Source of the DNA: Deltaproteobacteria bacterium Ga0077550
GTDB lineage: Bacteria; Myxococcota_A; Polyangia; Nannocystales; Nannocystaceae
Assembly (NCBI GenBank): GCA_001464385.1
Contig: LNFB01000242.1
Span: 1 to 64,000 of the forward strand
Direction of reading: 5' to 3'
DNA length: 64,000 bases
Each line of letters begins with the position of its first letter. The first letter of the stretch is position 1. The notes under the pieces were generated by a model, which worked only from the letters and a program-made list of their open reading frames with translations, ran no database searches and was not told the origin of the DNA. Positions 28,365 to 36,105 of this stretch are shown in pieces. Made by a program: the position numbers and the translations under genes.

Positions 28365-30217
28365 GCGGCGACCTCGCGCGATCGGCTCGCACGCAGCACC
28401 ACGAGAAATGTCGAGCCCTCGGGCCCCGTGGTTTCACACGCCAGTCGTCCGCCGGGGCAGGCGGCAACGAGGTCTCGCAGGTGGTGGAGCCCATCGCCGC
28501 GCCCGTGCCCGACGCCCTTGGTCGTGAAGAATGGGTCGAAGATGCGATCGAGACTGTCCGCCGCGACGCCGCTGCCGTTGTCGCGGACGCGGATGGCGAA
28601 GGCGCCGTCGTGGAAGCTGACCGAGACGTGGACGCGTCCGGCGGTCCCGCGCGACGCCGCCGCCTCGGCCGCGTTGCGCAGGAGCCCCGAAAGCACACTT
28701 GCGAGTCGGTCCGGGTCGATCTCCGCGGTGCGCCGGGGGTCGTCCAGTTCGACGTCCGCGGCGAAGGTGCAGGCCGGCCACTGGTCACGCGCTTCGTCGG
28801 CCGCGGCCCTCACGAGCGCCGCGACCTCGGTCTCATCGCCCGCGACCGCGTGTGTGCGCGTGATGTGCTGTAGGGTGCCGACGATCTTCTCGACCGCGCG
28901 CAGGCCCGCCTGGGTCGCCTCGATCGCGTGGGGCACATGGCTCTCGATCGCGCCGAGCTTGAGCCGCTCGATGATCGCGGCGATCCGCGGGTCACGTGTC
29001 ATCACGTCGTCCGCGCCCGGACGGGGCGAGTCCACGGCCTTCAGCGCCGCAAGCAGGCGTGCAGTGGCGCGACCGAGGAACTGGATGTTGTCGCCGATGT
29101 ACTGCAGCGGCGTGTTGATCTCGTGGGCGACGCCCGCGGCCATCCGGCCGAGGGACTCCAGCTTCTGAGATTCCCGCAGTTCCGCTTCGAGGGACTTCTG
29201 GTGGGTGATGTCGAACGTGACGCCGCGCAGCAGCGTGTCCGCGCCGCGTCGAACGACGGCGACGATGGCGCGCACGTGCACGACCCGGCCATCCTGAACG
29301 TTCAAGCGCAGCTCCAGCTGGAAGTCGCTGCCGTCGAGGACGTGTCGCTGCATCGTCTCGAGCAGCCGAACGACGTCGTCCTGATGGATGATCCCCACGT
29401 AGAACCCCGGCTCCTCGAACCGCGCCGGCCCGTAGCCGGTGAGCGCCTCGATCTGTGGCCCGACGTAGCGCGCCGCGTTCGTCGCCGGGTCGAACTCCCA
29501 CGGCACTGCCTGCGTGCCCTCGACGAGGGAGCGATACTGTTCTCGGCTGGCCTCGAGCTCGGAGGTTCGCGCCGCGACCTGCTGCTCGATCACGTGGTTG
29601 ATCTCGGTGAGGGCAGCTCGGCGCTCGGCGAGATCGCGGATGGTCGCCAGCGAACGCTGGATCCCGAGGAAGAGGACCACGTTCTCGAACGCGACCCATG
29701 ACGCATGCTCGAGAAAGCGCCACCACTCCGGGTTCGCCACGCCGTACACCGAGGCGGGCCACATCATGCCCCGCAGCAGGTGGTCGGCGGCGACCGCCAG
29801 GGTGGCCGTGATGAGCAGCCGCCAGTCGAGGTAGAACGACACGAAGGCGAGGGAACCGAACACGTGGAAGTGGGTCTCGATCCGGCCACCCGTGACGTGG
29901 ATGAGCACCGCCGAGAACAGCATCTGCGTCGCGGCGATCACGTGCCGCGTCACCGCGCTGCCCGGGCTCCGCACCGCCCACGCCCGCGCCAACGCGAAGA
30001 GGGATCCGCCGATGACGACCGACGTCCACACGTGGGGGTGGACGCTGCGGACCTCTCCGGCGTAGGCCCACGGCGACAGGACGAGCGCGAGCACGATGGC
30101 GAATGCCCACTGCGCCGCGAACAGGCGCACGAAGAGCCGATCACTCTTCACGCGGAGCGCCCACACGTCCTCGTCGAAGAGGCGGCCGGCGAGCGCGTCG
30201 ATTCGGGTGAGGGTCAT
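28361..30217 (-). CDS. Membrane PAS histidine kinase
   Basis: 618 residues. The N-terminal 200 residues form about six membrane helices with GGRIETHFHVFGSLAFVSFY and LDWRLLITATLAVAADHL, a membrane sensor unit often seen before histidine kinases and chemoreceptors. A coiled coil, a PAS domain (about 225-340; SLVEGTQAVPWEFDPATNAA, FDITHQKS) and a kinase core follow (AHEINTPLQYIGDNIQFL, DNGSGVA, DPFFTTKGVGHGRGDGLHHL). The G2 box is slightly unusual (GRGDGL). Start ATG 30217 overlaps the RedB-like gene's stop. This is the only membrane-anchored kinase of the operon, so it may bring in an extracellular or membrane signal. Confidence 0.87.
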   Translation of the reverse strand: MTLTRIDALAGRLFDEDVWALRVKSDRLFVRLFAAQWAFAIVLALVLSPWAYAGEVRSVHPHVWTSVVIGGSLFALARAWAVRSPGSAVTRHVIAATQMLFSAVLIHVTGGRIETHFHVFGSLAFVSFYLDWRLLITATLAVAADHLLRGMMWPASVYGVANPEWWRFLEHASWVAFENVVLFLGIQRSLATIRDLAERRAALTEINHVIEQQVAARTSELEASREQYRSLVEGTQAVPWEFDPATNAARYVGPQIEALTGYGPARFEEPGFYVGIIHQDDVVRLLETMQRHVLDGSDFQLELRLNVQDGRVVHVRAIVAVVRRGADTLLRGVTFDITHQKSLEAELRESQKLESLGRMAAGVAHEINTPLQYIGDNIQFLGRATARLLAALKAVDSPRPGADDVMTRDPRIAAIIERLKLGAIESHVPHAIEATQAGLRAVEKIVGTLQHITRTHAVAGDETEVAALVRAAADEARDQWPACTFAADVELDDPRRTAEIDPDRLASVLSGLLRNAAEAAASRGTAGRVHVSVSFHDGAFAIRVRDNGSGVAADSLDRIFDPFFTTKGVGHGRGDGLHHLRDLVAACPGGRLACETTGPEGSTFLVVLRASRSREVAA

Positions 30218-30843
30218 GGCGCAGCTCCCGTGGCAGGTCCGCGCAGCGGGCAGCCGAACACCGCCTGGGTTGTCTCGGTCGCGGGGCTGGCCCACCTCTG
30301 CACGGCGGTGCGTACGGCCCGCGCGCCGGGGCTGTCGCCGAGTTCGCCACGGGCCAGCGTGAGACCGCCCGAGAACCGGAGCGCGCCTGCGCTGTCGTAG
30401 ACGACCACGTGGCCGGAGGTTTCGGCCGCGAACGCGCGGTGCAGCTCGCCGTCGACATCGAGGACCACCTCGACGCCCGCGAGCGCGCGGGCGCGCCGTT
30501 CCACTGGTCCGCCCCCGTCGCCGGCGCCGCCGCGGACCACGACGTAGGCGCGCACGGGTCCGAGCTCCGGGAGGACTCGCGCGAGCTCGGTGAGGCTCGC
30601 CATCGTGCACGTGCACTCGGGGTGGACGAGCATGACCAGGGTCGCGTGCTCACGGTCCAACTCGAGGCGCACCGCGGGCCAGCGGGCGGCCACATCGCCG
30701 GGGTCGCCCGACGTGGTCTTGTAGGCCCACAGCTCGCGCGCGCCGGCACCGAGGCCGACGATGGCGACGAGGACCGTGGCCGCGAACACCAGCATGCGCT
30801 CACGGCTGGGTGCGTCGGTGGAGAGTCGCGAGTTCGACCGCAC
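30214..30843 (-). CDS. RedB-like membrane-anchored thioredoxin-fold protein
   Basis: The 209-residue protein has one N-terminal membrane helix (MLVFAATVLVAIVGLGAGA) and a periplasmic domain with MLVHPECTCTMASLTELARV. The HPxCxC motif is at the position of the thioredoxin active site. The rest (AYVVVRGG, VVLDVDGELHRAF, HVVVYDSAGALRFSGGLT) fits the peroxiredoxin/thioredoxin-like RedB family described from the Myxococcus red region. It is the first gene of the long signalling operon and overlaps the next by 4 bp. A redox or thiol role in signal input is inference. The start is GTG 30843; an internal ATG 48 bp in would also keep the helix. Confidence 0.75.
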   Translation of the reverse strand: MRSNSRLSTDAPSRERMLVFAATVLVAIVGLGAGARELWAYKTTSGDPGDVAARWPAVRLELDREHATLVMLVHPECTCTMASLTELARVLPELGPVRAYVVVRGGAGDGGGPVERRARALAGVEVVLDVDGELHRAFAAETSGHVVVYDSAGALRFSGGLTLARGELGDSPGARAVRTAVQRWASPATETTQAVFGCPLRGPATGAAP

Positions 30844-30952
30844 CCCTGCTCAATCGCGCCGCAGGCGGCATCCTTTAGGCACGCGGCCGTCCCCGATCGT
30901 GCCGCCCGGCGGCGCTTGGTGGGAGGCGGTGGTTGCAGTACGATGACAGGGC

Positions 30953-31423
30953 ATGTCGATCGACGCCGCTGCGCTCGAGACCATCGTGAAATCCGTGTGG
31001 CAGTCGATGACGCCGCTCCCCATCGAGCGCCTCGAGTCGTCGAGGGCGGAGGGCGGCACGGTCGACATCGTCGGCTGGGTGGCGATCTCCGGGGAGTGGG
31101 ACGGCGTCGTGACGTTGCGTGCCCACGAAGAACTCGCCCGCCGGGTCGCGGCCCACATGTTCGGGCCCGACGCGGGCGGCAGCGAGGAAGACGTCGCGGA
31201 TGCGTGGGGCGAGCTCGCGAACATGGTCGGGGGTTGGGTGAAGGCCCAGGCCCAAGGCCAGGGGATCCTGTCGCTGCCCACCGTCATTCGTGGGACACAG
31301 CTGCTGGTGCCCGATGGTCGGCTCGCCGCGCTGTGCGAGTTCGACGTGGACGGCGGGGCCCTCTGGGTCCGCGTGATCGAGCGCGGCTCCACGGTTCGCA
31401 GGGCCCGAGCGCCGTCGCCCTAG
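30953..31423 (+). CDS. CheX-like chemotaxis phosphatase-fold protein
   Basis: A 156-residue single-domain protein of the CheC/CheX fold. The helix EEDVADAWGELANMVGGWVK (about residues 82-101) carries the E...N catalytic pair of CheX phosphatases that dephosphorylate CheY-type regulators. The rest (SRAEGGTVDIVGWVAISGEW, VTLRAHEELARRVAAHMF) matches the fold. AGGG precedes the ATG. It is divergent from the RedB/FIST operon and convergent, with abutting stops, to a REC-HDOD gene. Likely targets are the receiver proteins in this window. Confidence 0.8.
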   Translation: MSIDAAALETIVKSVWQSMTPLPIERLESSRAEGGTVDIVGWVAISGEWDGVVTLRAHEELARRVAAHMFGPDAGGSEEDVADAWGELANMVGGWVKAQAQGQGILSLPTVIRGTQLLVPDGRLAALCEFDVDGGALWVRVIERGSTVRRARAPSP

Positions 31424-32416
31424 CTAGTCGGTCTCCGACGCGCCGAGGTGCTCGGTCGCGGCGGTGAGCGCCAGGCCGAGGGGGGACGTGGGCACCGCGG
31501 TTGGAGCCTGTTCGGCGACTGCGTCGACCACTTCCTCCGGCATCCCCCACAGCGCGAGGAGCAGGGCGCTCGCCGTCGCTCGCTCGGCGGTGTCCACCTC
31601 GATGTCGGCGAGCTGCGTAGCGGTCGCGAACGCCCCGACTGAGAAGGCGATCGACGCCCGTTGGGGCAACGCGACGGCGGTCGCGAGCGCCCGACGCCTG
31701 GCGAATGCGACCATCGGGCCACGGTGCACCGCGCCATCGTCGTCGCGCACCAGCCCCAGCGCGGCCACCGCTCGCCGATTCCCCAGCTGGCGATGGGCTT
31801 CGAGCGGCGTGGACGGGGGGCCCTCCCCGCAGAAGAACGAGCTGTTGGCGAGTCGGGCGAGTTGCAGCGCGAAGCCGAGGTCCTGGGCGATGCCGTGCAC
31901 GACCGTCGGGTCGATGGCGTCGGGCTCGAGCAGCGACCGCCACTGTGCCGTCGACCAGCCGGGCGCGTGGACTGTGGTCGCCGCGGCGGCGACGGCAACA
32001 CGCACCGCACGGCTCGCCCGCCTGCGTACAGCGAGGCAGACGCGCAGCCAGTCGTACAGCGTCGTGCTCGCGCACGGCTTCGTCATCACCTGGTGTGCAC
32101 GACCCAGCGCGCGCAGACCGATCGCGTGGTCGACCTCGCCCGACAGCACCGCCCGAACTGCGTCCGGCGCGAGCTCGACCGCACGCGCGAGGAAAGCGAG
32201 CCCGTCAAGACCGGGCATCTGGAGGTCCGTGACGATGGCGTCGTACTCTCGGAGCCTGAGGAACTCGAGCGCCTCCTCACCACAGCTCGCGCTGTCCACC
32301 TCCCAGCCTGCGTGTTGGCTGAGCCATCCCAGCGTACGAACCAAACCCTGGGTCACGAGCGGCTCGTCGTCCACGAACAGGATCCGCGCGTCGGGTGCCT
32401 GGCCGGCGGCTCGCAT
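31424..32416 (-). CDS. Response regulator REC-HDOD (second)
   Basis: 330 residues. The receiver (RILFVDDEPLVTQGLVRTL, Asp in IVTDLQMPGLDG, Ser in VLSGEV, Lys in VMTKPCA) is followed by an HDOD-like domain that is more diverged than its neighbour (DLGFALQLARLANSSFFCGE, HRQLGNRRAVAALGLV, LLALWGMPEEVVDAVAE). It is probably a paralogue of the REC-HDOD protein at 25-26 kb. Start ATG 32416 chosen because the receiver begins 12 residues later; sequence upstream is not conserved-looking. Its stop abuts that of CheX. Confidence 0.82.
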   Translation of the reverse strand: MRAAGQAPDARILFVDDEPLVTQGLVRTLGWLSQHAGWEVDSASCGEEALEFLRLREYDAIVTDLQMPGLDGLAFLARAVELAPDAVRAVLSGEVDHAIGLRALGRAHQVMTKPCASTTLYDWLRVCLAVRRRASRAVRVAVAAAATTVHAPGWSTAQWRSLLEPDAIDPTVVHGIAQDLGFALQLARLANSSFFCGEGPPSTPLEAHRQLGNRRAVAALGLVRDDDGAVHRGPMVAFARRRALATAVALPQRASIAFSVGAFATATQLADIEVDTAERATASALLLALWGMPEEVVDAVAEQAPTAVPTSPLGLALTAATEHLGASETD

Positions 32417-32463
32417 CGACTCTGCATCGTCACCTTGGTGCCCCGCTTGAGCGCGGCCGTGGT

Positions 32464-32569
32464 GAGGTGATACGTGCGGGCGGCGAGGTACCACTCGCAA
32501 AAAAGATCGTCCGAACGGCCGCTGTGGCCCCGCTCGTGTCCCGAAGCGGGGCGCGGCGTTGATCACCTC
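32464..32569. repeat. Nested inverted repeats in a divergent intergenic region
   Basis: An outer 8-bp pair GAGGTGAT (32464-32471) and ATCACCTC (32562-32569) encloses a perfect 8-bp hairpin GCCCCGCT (32527-32534) / AGCGGGGC (32545-32552). The region separates two divergent genes, so a double terminator is not expected. A structured leader RNA, an operator pair or a small mobile repeat are the options. Confidence 0.4.
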
Positions 32570-32610
32570 GGGGATCCACCCTACGTTCGATCCTCGCGAG
32601 GACGCAGCGA

Positions 32611-33444
32611 GTGGACGCGGAACTCATCGGTGGCCTCACGGCGCTCGAGTGGTCGGTGGAGTCCGCCGATGCTGCTCATCGGCATCGGGACGTGTCGCCG
32701 AGGATGTTCGTTCGCGGCGTGATCGAGGGGCTCCGCGGCTGCATTCGCGGACTCGATCAGATCCTCGCAGGGGTCGAGTCCGCGGATTCCCGTGACCTCG
32801 ACGGCGTCGTCGAACTCGCAGCGCGGGCGCGATGGGAGATGCGTGATGGCGTGCTGGAGCTGCAATCGAAGCTGTGTTCGCGACCTGAACCCGAGACGCT
32901 CGTGCGGGCGCAGGCCGCGACGCGATCCATGGCGGCGACCGCCGCGGCGCTTCGCCACCTGCTGCGAACGGACGTCGGCCGCGTGGGGCTCGAGCGGCCG
33001 CCGGCGTGGCGCGTCGAGTTCGGGGACGCGTCTCACCGGCGCTCGGACGAAGGCCCGATGAGGCCGTGGCTTCAGTCGGCGTCTGCCGATGCCGTGCGCG
33101 TCGTCGACGGGGCGGTGGGCTGCGAGATCGTGGACACCCTCACCGGGATGCGCGTCGGTGTGTACCCCTCGGAGTTCTCGAACGAGATCGCCTACGACGC
33201 CGACCGGATCCTCGCCGTGCTCGCTGGCGCTTCGGCCCGGGCCCCGGTGGCGGGCGACGCGGTGCCCTCGGGCACCCCGTTCCACCGCGCCCACCTGGTG
33301 ACGCTCGATGCGGTGCTGCTCGGTGCGCGACTCTGCGGAGGTGAGTTCGCCCTGGCCTTGGTCGCGTCGAGGACGACCAACCTCGAGCAGGCCTGGGCCG
33401 AACTCTCACCAGTGCTCGACGCACTCGAGGAGGCGGTGCGATGA
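32611..33444 (+). CDS. Hypothetical protein, first gene of the ABC-phosphatase operon
   Basis: A soluble 277-residue protein beginning with GTG 32611. The N-terminal half is helical (RMFVRGVIEGLRGCIRGLDQ, LAARARWEMRDGVLELQSKL) and the C-terminal half mixed (DAVRVVDGAVGCEIVDTLTG, ALVASRTTNLEQAWAELSPV). Its end is reminiscent of roadblock-type or response-modulator domains, but I do not recognise the family. The next gene starts inside its stop (ATGA), so they are translationally coupled. Confidence 0.7.
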   Translation: MDAELIGGLTALEWSVESADAAHRHRDVSPRMFVRGVIEGLRGCIRGLDQILAGVESADSRDLDGVVELAARARWEMRDGVLELQSKLCSRPEPETLVRAQAATRSMAATAAALRHLLRTDVGRVGLERPPAWRVEFGDASHRRSDEGPMRPWLQSASADAVRVVDGAVGCEIVDTLTGMRVGVYPSEFSNEIAYDADRILAVLAGASARAPVAGDAVPSGTPFHRAHLVTLDAVLLGARLCGGEFALALVASRTTNLEQAWAELSPVLDALEEAVR

Positions 33445-34361
33445 GCGGGACCGCGATCGACCTCTCGCTGCAGCTCGAGTCGTCGGACACCGAAGTGCCG
33501 ATCCGCTCGCATGACGAACTCCTCGACGTGATCCGTGAGGGGCTCGCCGACGGATACACCGGTGAACTCGCGGTCCGCGGTGGCAGCGACGTGATGGCGT
33601 ACGTGTACCTCCACGCCGGACGGCTCGCGTGGGTGCGCTGCACGACGCATCGCGAGAACCTCGGCGACGTCCTGCGGCGCGAGTGCGGCGTCTCACCGGC
33701 AGCACTGCAACGCGCGATGACGCGCTGCTACGAAACCGGGGAGAAGTTCGGCGAGGCCCTCACCGCGCTCGGGCTCGTCACGACGCAGACCTTGCGAGGG
33801 GCGCTCCGGCAGCACATCACCGCCCACGCCGCCCACATGCTCGCAATGGCGCCGGATCTCCGCGCCTCCTTCCGTCCGTCGTCCCATCGCTACGGCGAGT
33901 CCCTCACCTTCTCGTTCGACGAGATCCCGTGGCAGGCGGCCCGCGTCACCAGCCGCGCCGTGCCGGCGGCAGAGATCGCGGCGATGGTGCGACCCTGCCA
34001 CGATGCCCTCGGCCTTCTGGAGGGAACGCGGTGGTGCGGCTTGGTCGATGCGCAGTGCGGTCGGTGTCTGGTCGAGTGCCACCCTCGGGGCGTCGACGTC
34101 GGGCTGCACGTGCGGACCATCTTGGACTCGGTGAGACCGATCCTGTCGAACCCAGGCCGAGATCGGGAGATTGAGGCGGTCCTCCAAGGGCGCGAGACCA
34201 CGATCGCGATGCGCGTGTTCATCCGCGCCCGCGTCGTCGCCGCGATCGTTGGTCCTGGCACCACGCCGAACCACCTGCTCACCGAGGCCCTCGCGGGTCT
34301 CACCCAAGCCGCGCGTCTGTGGCAGGCATCCCATGCGGTGGGACATGCACGACCGACGTGA
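33441..34361 (+). CDS. DUF4388 (PATAN-like) domain protein
   Basis: 306 residues. The first 125 residues read as a DUF4388/PATAN-like domain (GELAVRGGSDVMAYVYLHAG, RLAWVRCTTHRENLGDVL) followed by the usual helical part (ALQRAMTRCYETGEKFGEAL, GLVTTQTLRGALRQHI). This domain type is common in myxobacterial and cyanobacterial signalling proteins linked to GTPases, chemosensory systems and pili. The C-terminal half (AAEIAAMVRPCHDALGLLEG, TTIAMRVFIRARVVAAIVG) resembles roadblock/LC7-like sequence, weakly. It overlaps the previous stop by 4 bp. Confidence 0.75.
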   Translation: MSGTAIDLSLQLESSDTEVPIRSHDELLDVIREGLADGYTGELAVRGGSDVMAYVYLHAGRLAWVRCTTHRENLGDVLRRECGVSPAALQRAMTRCYETGEKFGEALTALGLVTTQTLRGALRQHITAHAAHMLAMAPDLRASFRPSSHRYGESLTFSFDEIPWQAARVTSRAVPAAEIAAMVRPCHDALGLLEGTRWCGLVDAQCGRCLVECHPRGVDVGLHVRTILDSVRPILSNPGRDREIEAVLQGRETTIAMRVFIRARVVAAIVGPGTTPNHLLTEALAGLTQAARLWQASHAVGHARPT

Positions 34362-34431
34362 TCGAGTCCTCCTCTGGGAAGCCCGGCGCGCGCCATTGAG
34401 CAGTGTTTTCGCTTGCGACGAGGTCACGGTG

Positions 34432-35718
34432 ATGGCAACCTTGCAACGGTTCGACGACGCGCCATCCGCTGCGTCGAACCAACGGCCCGAGAGGACGACG
34501 GGGGTGATGCGGGGAAGAATGCCCCGCCTGCCTCCGGCAGGTAGAATCGTGCAAGTCGATGCTCAACAAGCGCCTCCCGAAGCCGGACCCAGCGTCACGC
34601 TTGAGCGGTTCGGCTGCTCGGCGGGCGGGCGTGTGGTGTTGGATGGCATCGATCTATGCGTGGAGCGGGGCGGCACGATGGCGCTGCTGGGTCCGGCGGG
34701 CTCGGGGAAGTCGCTCTTGCTGCGTCTGCTCGCTGGCGGCGCCCCGGACCCCGATGTCCTGCGGTGGGGCACGCTGCGGGCCGTGGCGCCGGCGGTGTTC
34801 GTCCCGCAGCGAGCGCGGCCTCGCGCCACGCACCCCGACGAACCAGCGACGCGCCGGCACCTCGACGCGATCGCCGACGCGTTGGCGAGCGACGCCGCCC
34901 TGATCTGCCTCGACGAGCCCACCGCCGGGCTCGATGGCTTCAGTCGTGCACGAGTGTTGCAGTTGCTCCGACGAGGCCACAAGGGCCGTAGCCTGATCTA
35001 CGTGACGCACAACCGACGCGATGCGACGACGCTCGGTGGCGACGTCGCGCTGCTCGCGGGCGGGCGCGTGGTCGAGCGTGCATCGGTACAGTCGTTCTTC
35101 TCAAACCCCACGACCGACCTCGGCCGCTGCTACGTGCGCACGGGCAGCTGCCCGACGAGCGCCGCGGCGCTGCCCAACGAGGGCGCCGTTGGACGGCGGA
35201 TGAGCCCCGGCCAACGCGAATTGCCGTGGGTTCTCCCCGGCCGCCTCGTCGGATGTGCGCGGCCGGGACTGCTCGCGGATGTCACCGACGATCTCTCTCG
35301 CCTGCGCGCCGCCGGCGTCCGATGGCTGGTTTGCCTCGAGGAGGTCGATCCGATCGGCCCCGAGCTCTGTGAGCGGTTTGGGCTGCGCGGCTACGCGCTG
35401 CCGATCGTTGACATGGGCGCCCCCGACCTGGCGGCCACCGAGGCGGTCTGCCGCATGATCGACTCGGCCCTCGCGGCGAGCGAAGGTGTCGCGGTGCACT
35501 GCCGCGGCGGGCTCGGCCGAACCGGCACGATTCTCGTCGCCTACCTGTGCTGGCGCGCCGGACTCGAAGCCGCCGAGGCCGTCGCGCGCGCGCGGCTCTC
35601 CGAGCCGGGCTTCGTCCAGTCGACCGCGCAGCTCGAATTCCTCGATCGATTTAGTGCGTACGTGCACACCAACAGACCGCAAGGAACAACCGACCCATGT
35701 CACTCGATCGCGCTGTGA
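34432..35718 (+). CDS. ABC-type ATPase fused to a dual-specificity protein phosphatase
   Basis: A 428-residue fusion. Residues about 55-240 form an ABC nucleotide-binding domain: Walker A GPAGSGKS (87-94), Q-loop Q126, Walker B ALICLDEP (156-163), D-loop GLDG and switch VTHN (H193). The ABC signature LSGGQ is missing; DEPATRRHLDAIADAL stands in its place, so normal head-to-tail ATP hydrolysis is doubtful. Residues 268-410 are a cysteine phosphatase with HCRGGLGRTG (nucleophile C357, R363) and a possible general acid D327. No membrane partner is encoded nearby. Start ATG 34432 has GAGG 8 bp upstream. A GTG at 34549, just after two hairpins, is an alternative that removes a non-conserved N-terminus. 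Confidence 0.82.
   Translation: MATLQRFDDAPSAASNQRPERTTGVMRGRMPRLPPAGRIVQVDAQQAPPEAGPSVTLERFGCSAGGRVVLDGIDLCVERGGTMALLGPAGSGKSLLLRLLAGGAPDPDVLRWGTLRAVAPAVFVPQRARPRATHPDEPATRRHLDAIADALASDAALICLDEPTAGLDGFSRARVLQLLRRGHKGRSLIYVTHNRRDATTLGGDVALLAGGRVVERASVQSFFSNPTTDLGRCYVRTGSCPTSAAALPNEGAVGRRMSPGQRELPWVLPGRLVGCARPGLLADVTDDLSRLRAAGVRWLVCLEEVDPIGPELCERFGLRGYALPIVDMGAPDLAATEAVCRMIDSALAASEGVAVHCRGGLGRTGTILVAYLCWRAGLEAAEAVARARLSEPGFVQSTAQLEFLDRFSAYVHTNRPQGTTDPCHSIAL
34509..34541 (+). repeat. Two adjacent hairpins near the start of the ABC-phosphatase gene
   Basis: GCGGGG (34509-34514) pairs with CCCCGC (34522-34527). CCTGCC (34527-34532) pairs perfectly with GGCAGG (34536-34541) over a 3-base loop. 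They lie inside the annotated N-terminal coding part, 8 bp before an in-frame GTG. They may be an attenuator, or evidence that translation begins after them. Confidence 0.4.
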
Positions 35719-36101
35719 TTGCCGCCCAGTCCCAAGTCCCCGAATGCGTCGCCGTCGGCTACGTCGACATGCAGACCGGCATGCTACTGTCGGTCAAGAC
35801 CGTCGACTCGCACCCCGCCGAGGTGCTCGACTTGGTCTCTGCCGCAACCGCCGACCTCTTCCAGGGCCCGAACATCACGGCCATCGAGAAGATGTTCAAG
35901 AAGGCGCGAGGCGTCGCTCTGGACGACCACCACTACTTCAAGGAGATTGTGGTGTTCAGCGACAACCTCCTGCACGTGTTCATGCGCGGCAAGAAGCACC
36001 CTTCGCATGCGATCGTCTTCGTCTGCCGGGCCTCGGCGAACGTCGGCATGGTGCTGTCGAAGAGCCGCCTCGCTCAACCCGGGATCGAAGCCGCGGTGTA
36101 G
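35697..36101 (+). CDS. Roadblock/LC7-like small protein
   Basis: A 134-residue protein with the alternating pattern of roadblock (MglB/LC7) domains: VPECVAVGYVDMQTGMLLSV, a long helix VLDLVSAATADLFQ, then strands FKEIVVFSDNLLHVFMRGKK and AIVFVCRASANVGMVLSKSR. Roadblock proteins regulate small GTPases or serve as dimeric scaffolds. No GTPase gene is present in the window. The start overlaps the ABC-phosphatase gene end by 22 bp, and the next gene starts 4 bp after its stop. Function by fold only. Confidence 0.72.
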   Translation: MSLDRAVIAAQSQVPECVAVGYVDMQTGMLLSVKTVDSHPAEVLDLVSAATADLFQGPNITAIEKMFKKARGVALDDHHYFKEIVVFSDNLLHVFMRGKKHPSHAIVFVCRASANVGMVLSKSRLAQPGIEAAV

Positions 36102-36105
36102 TGCC

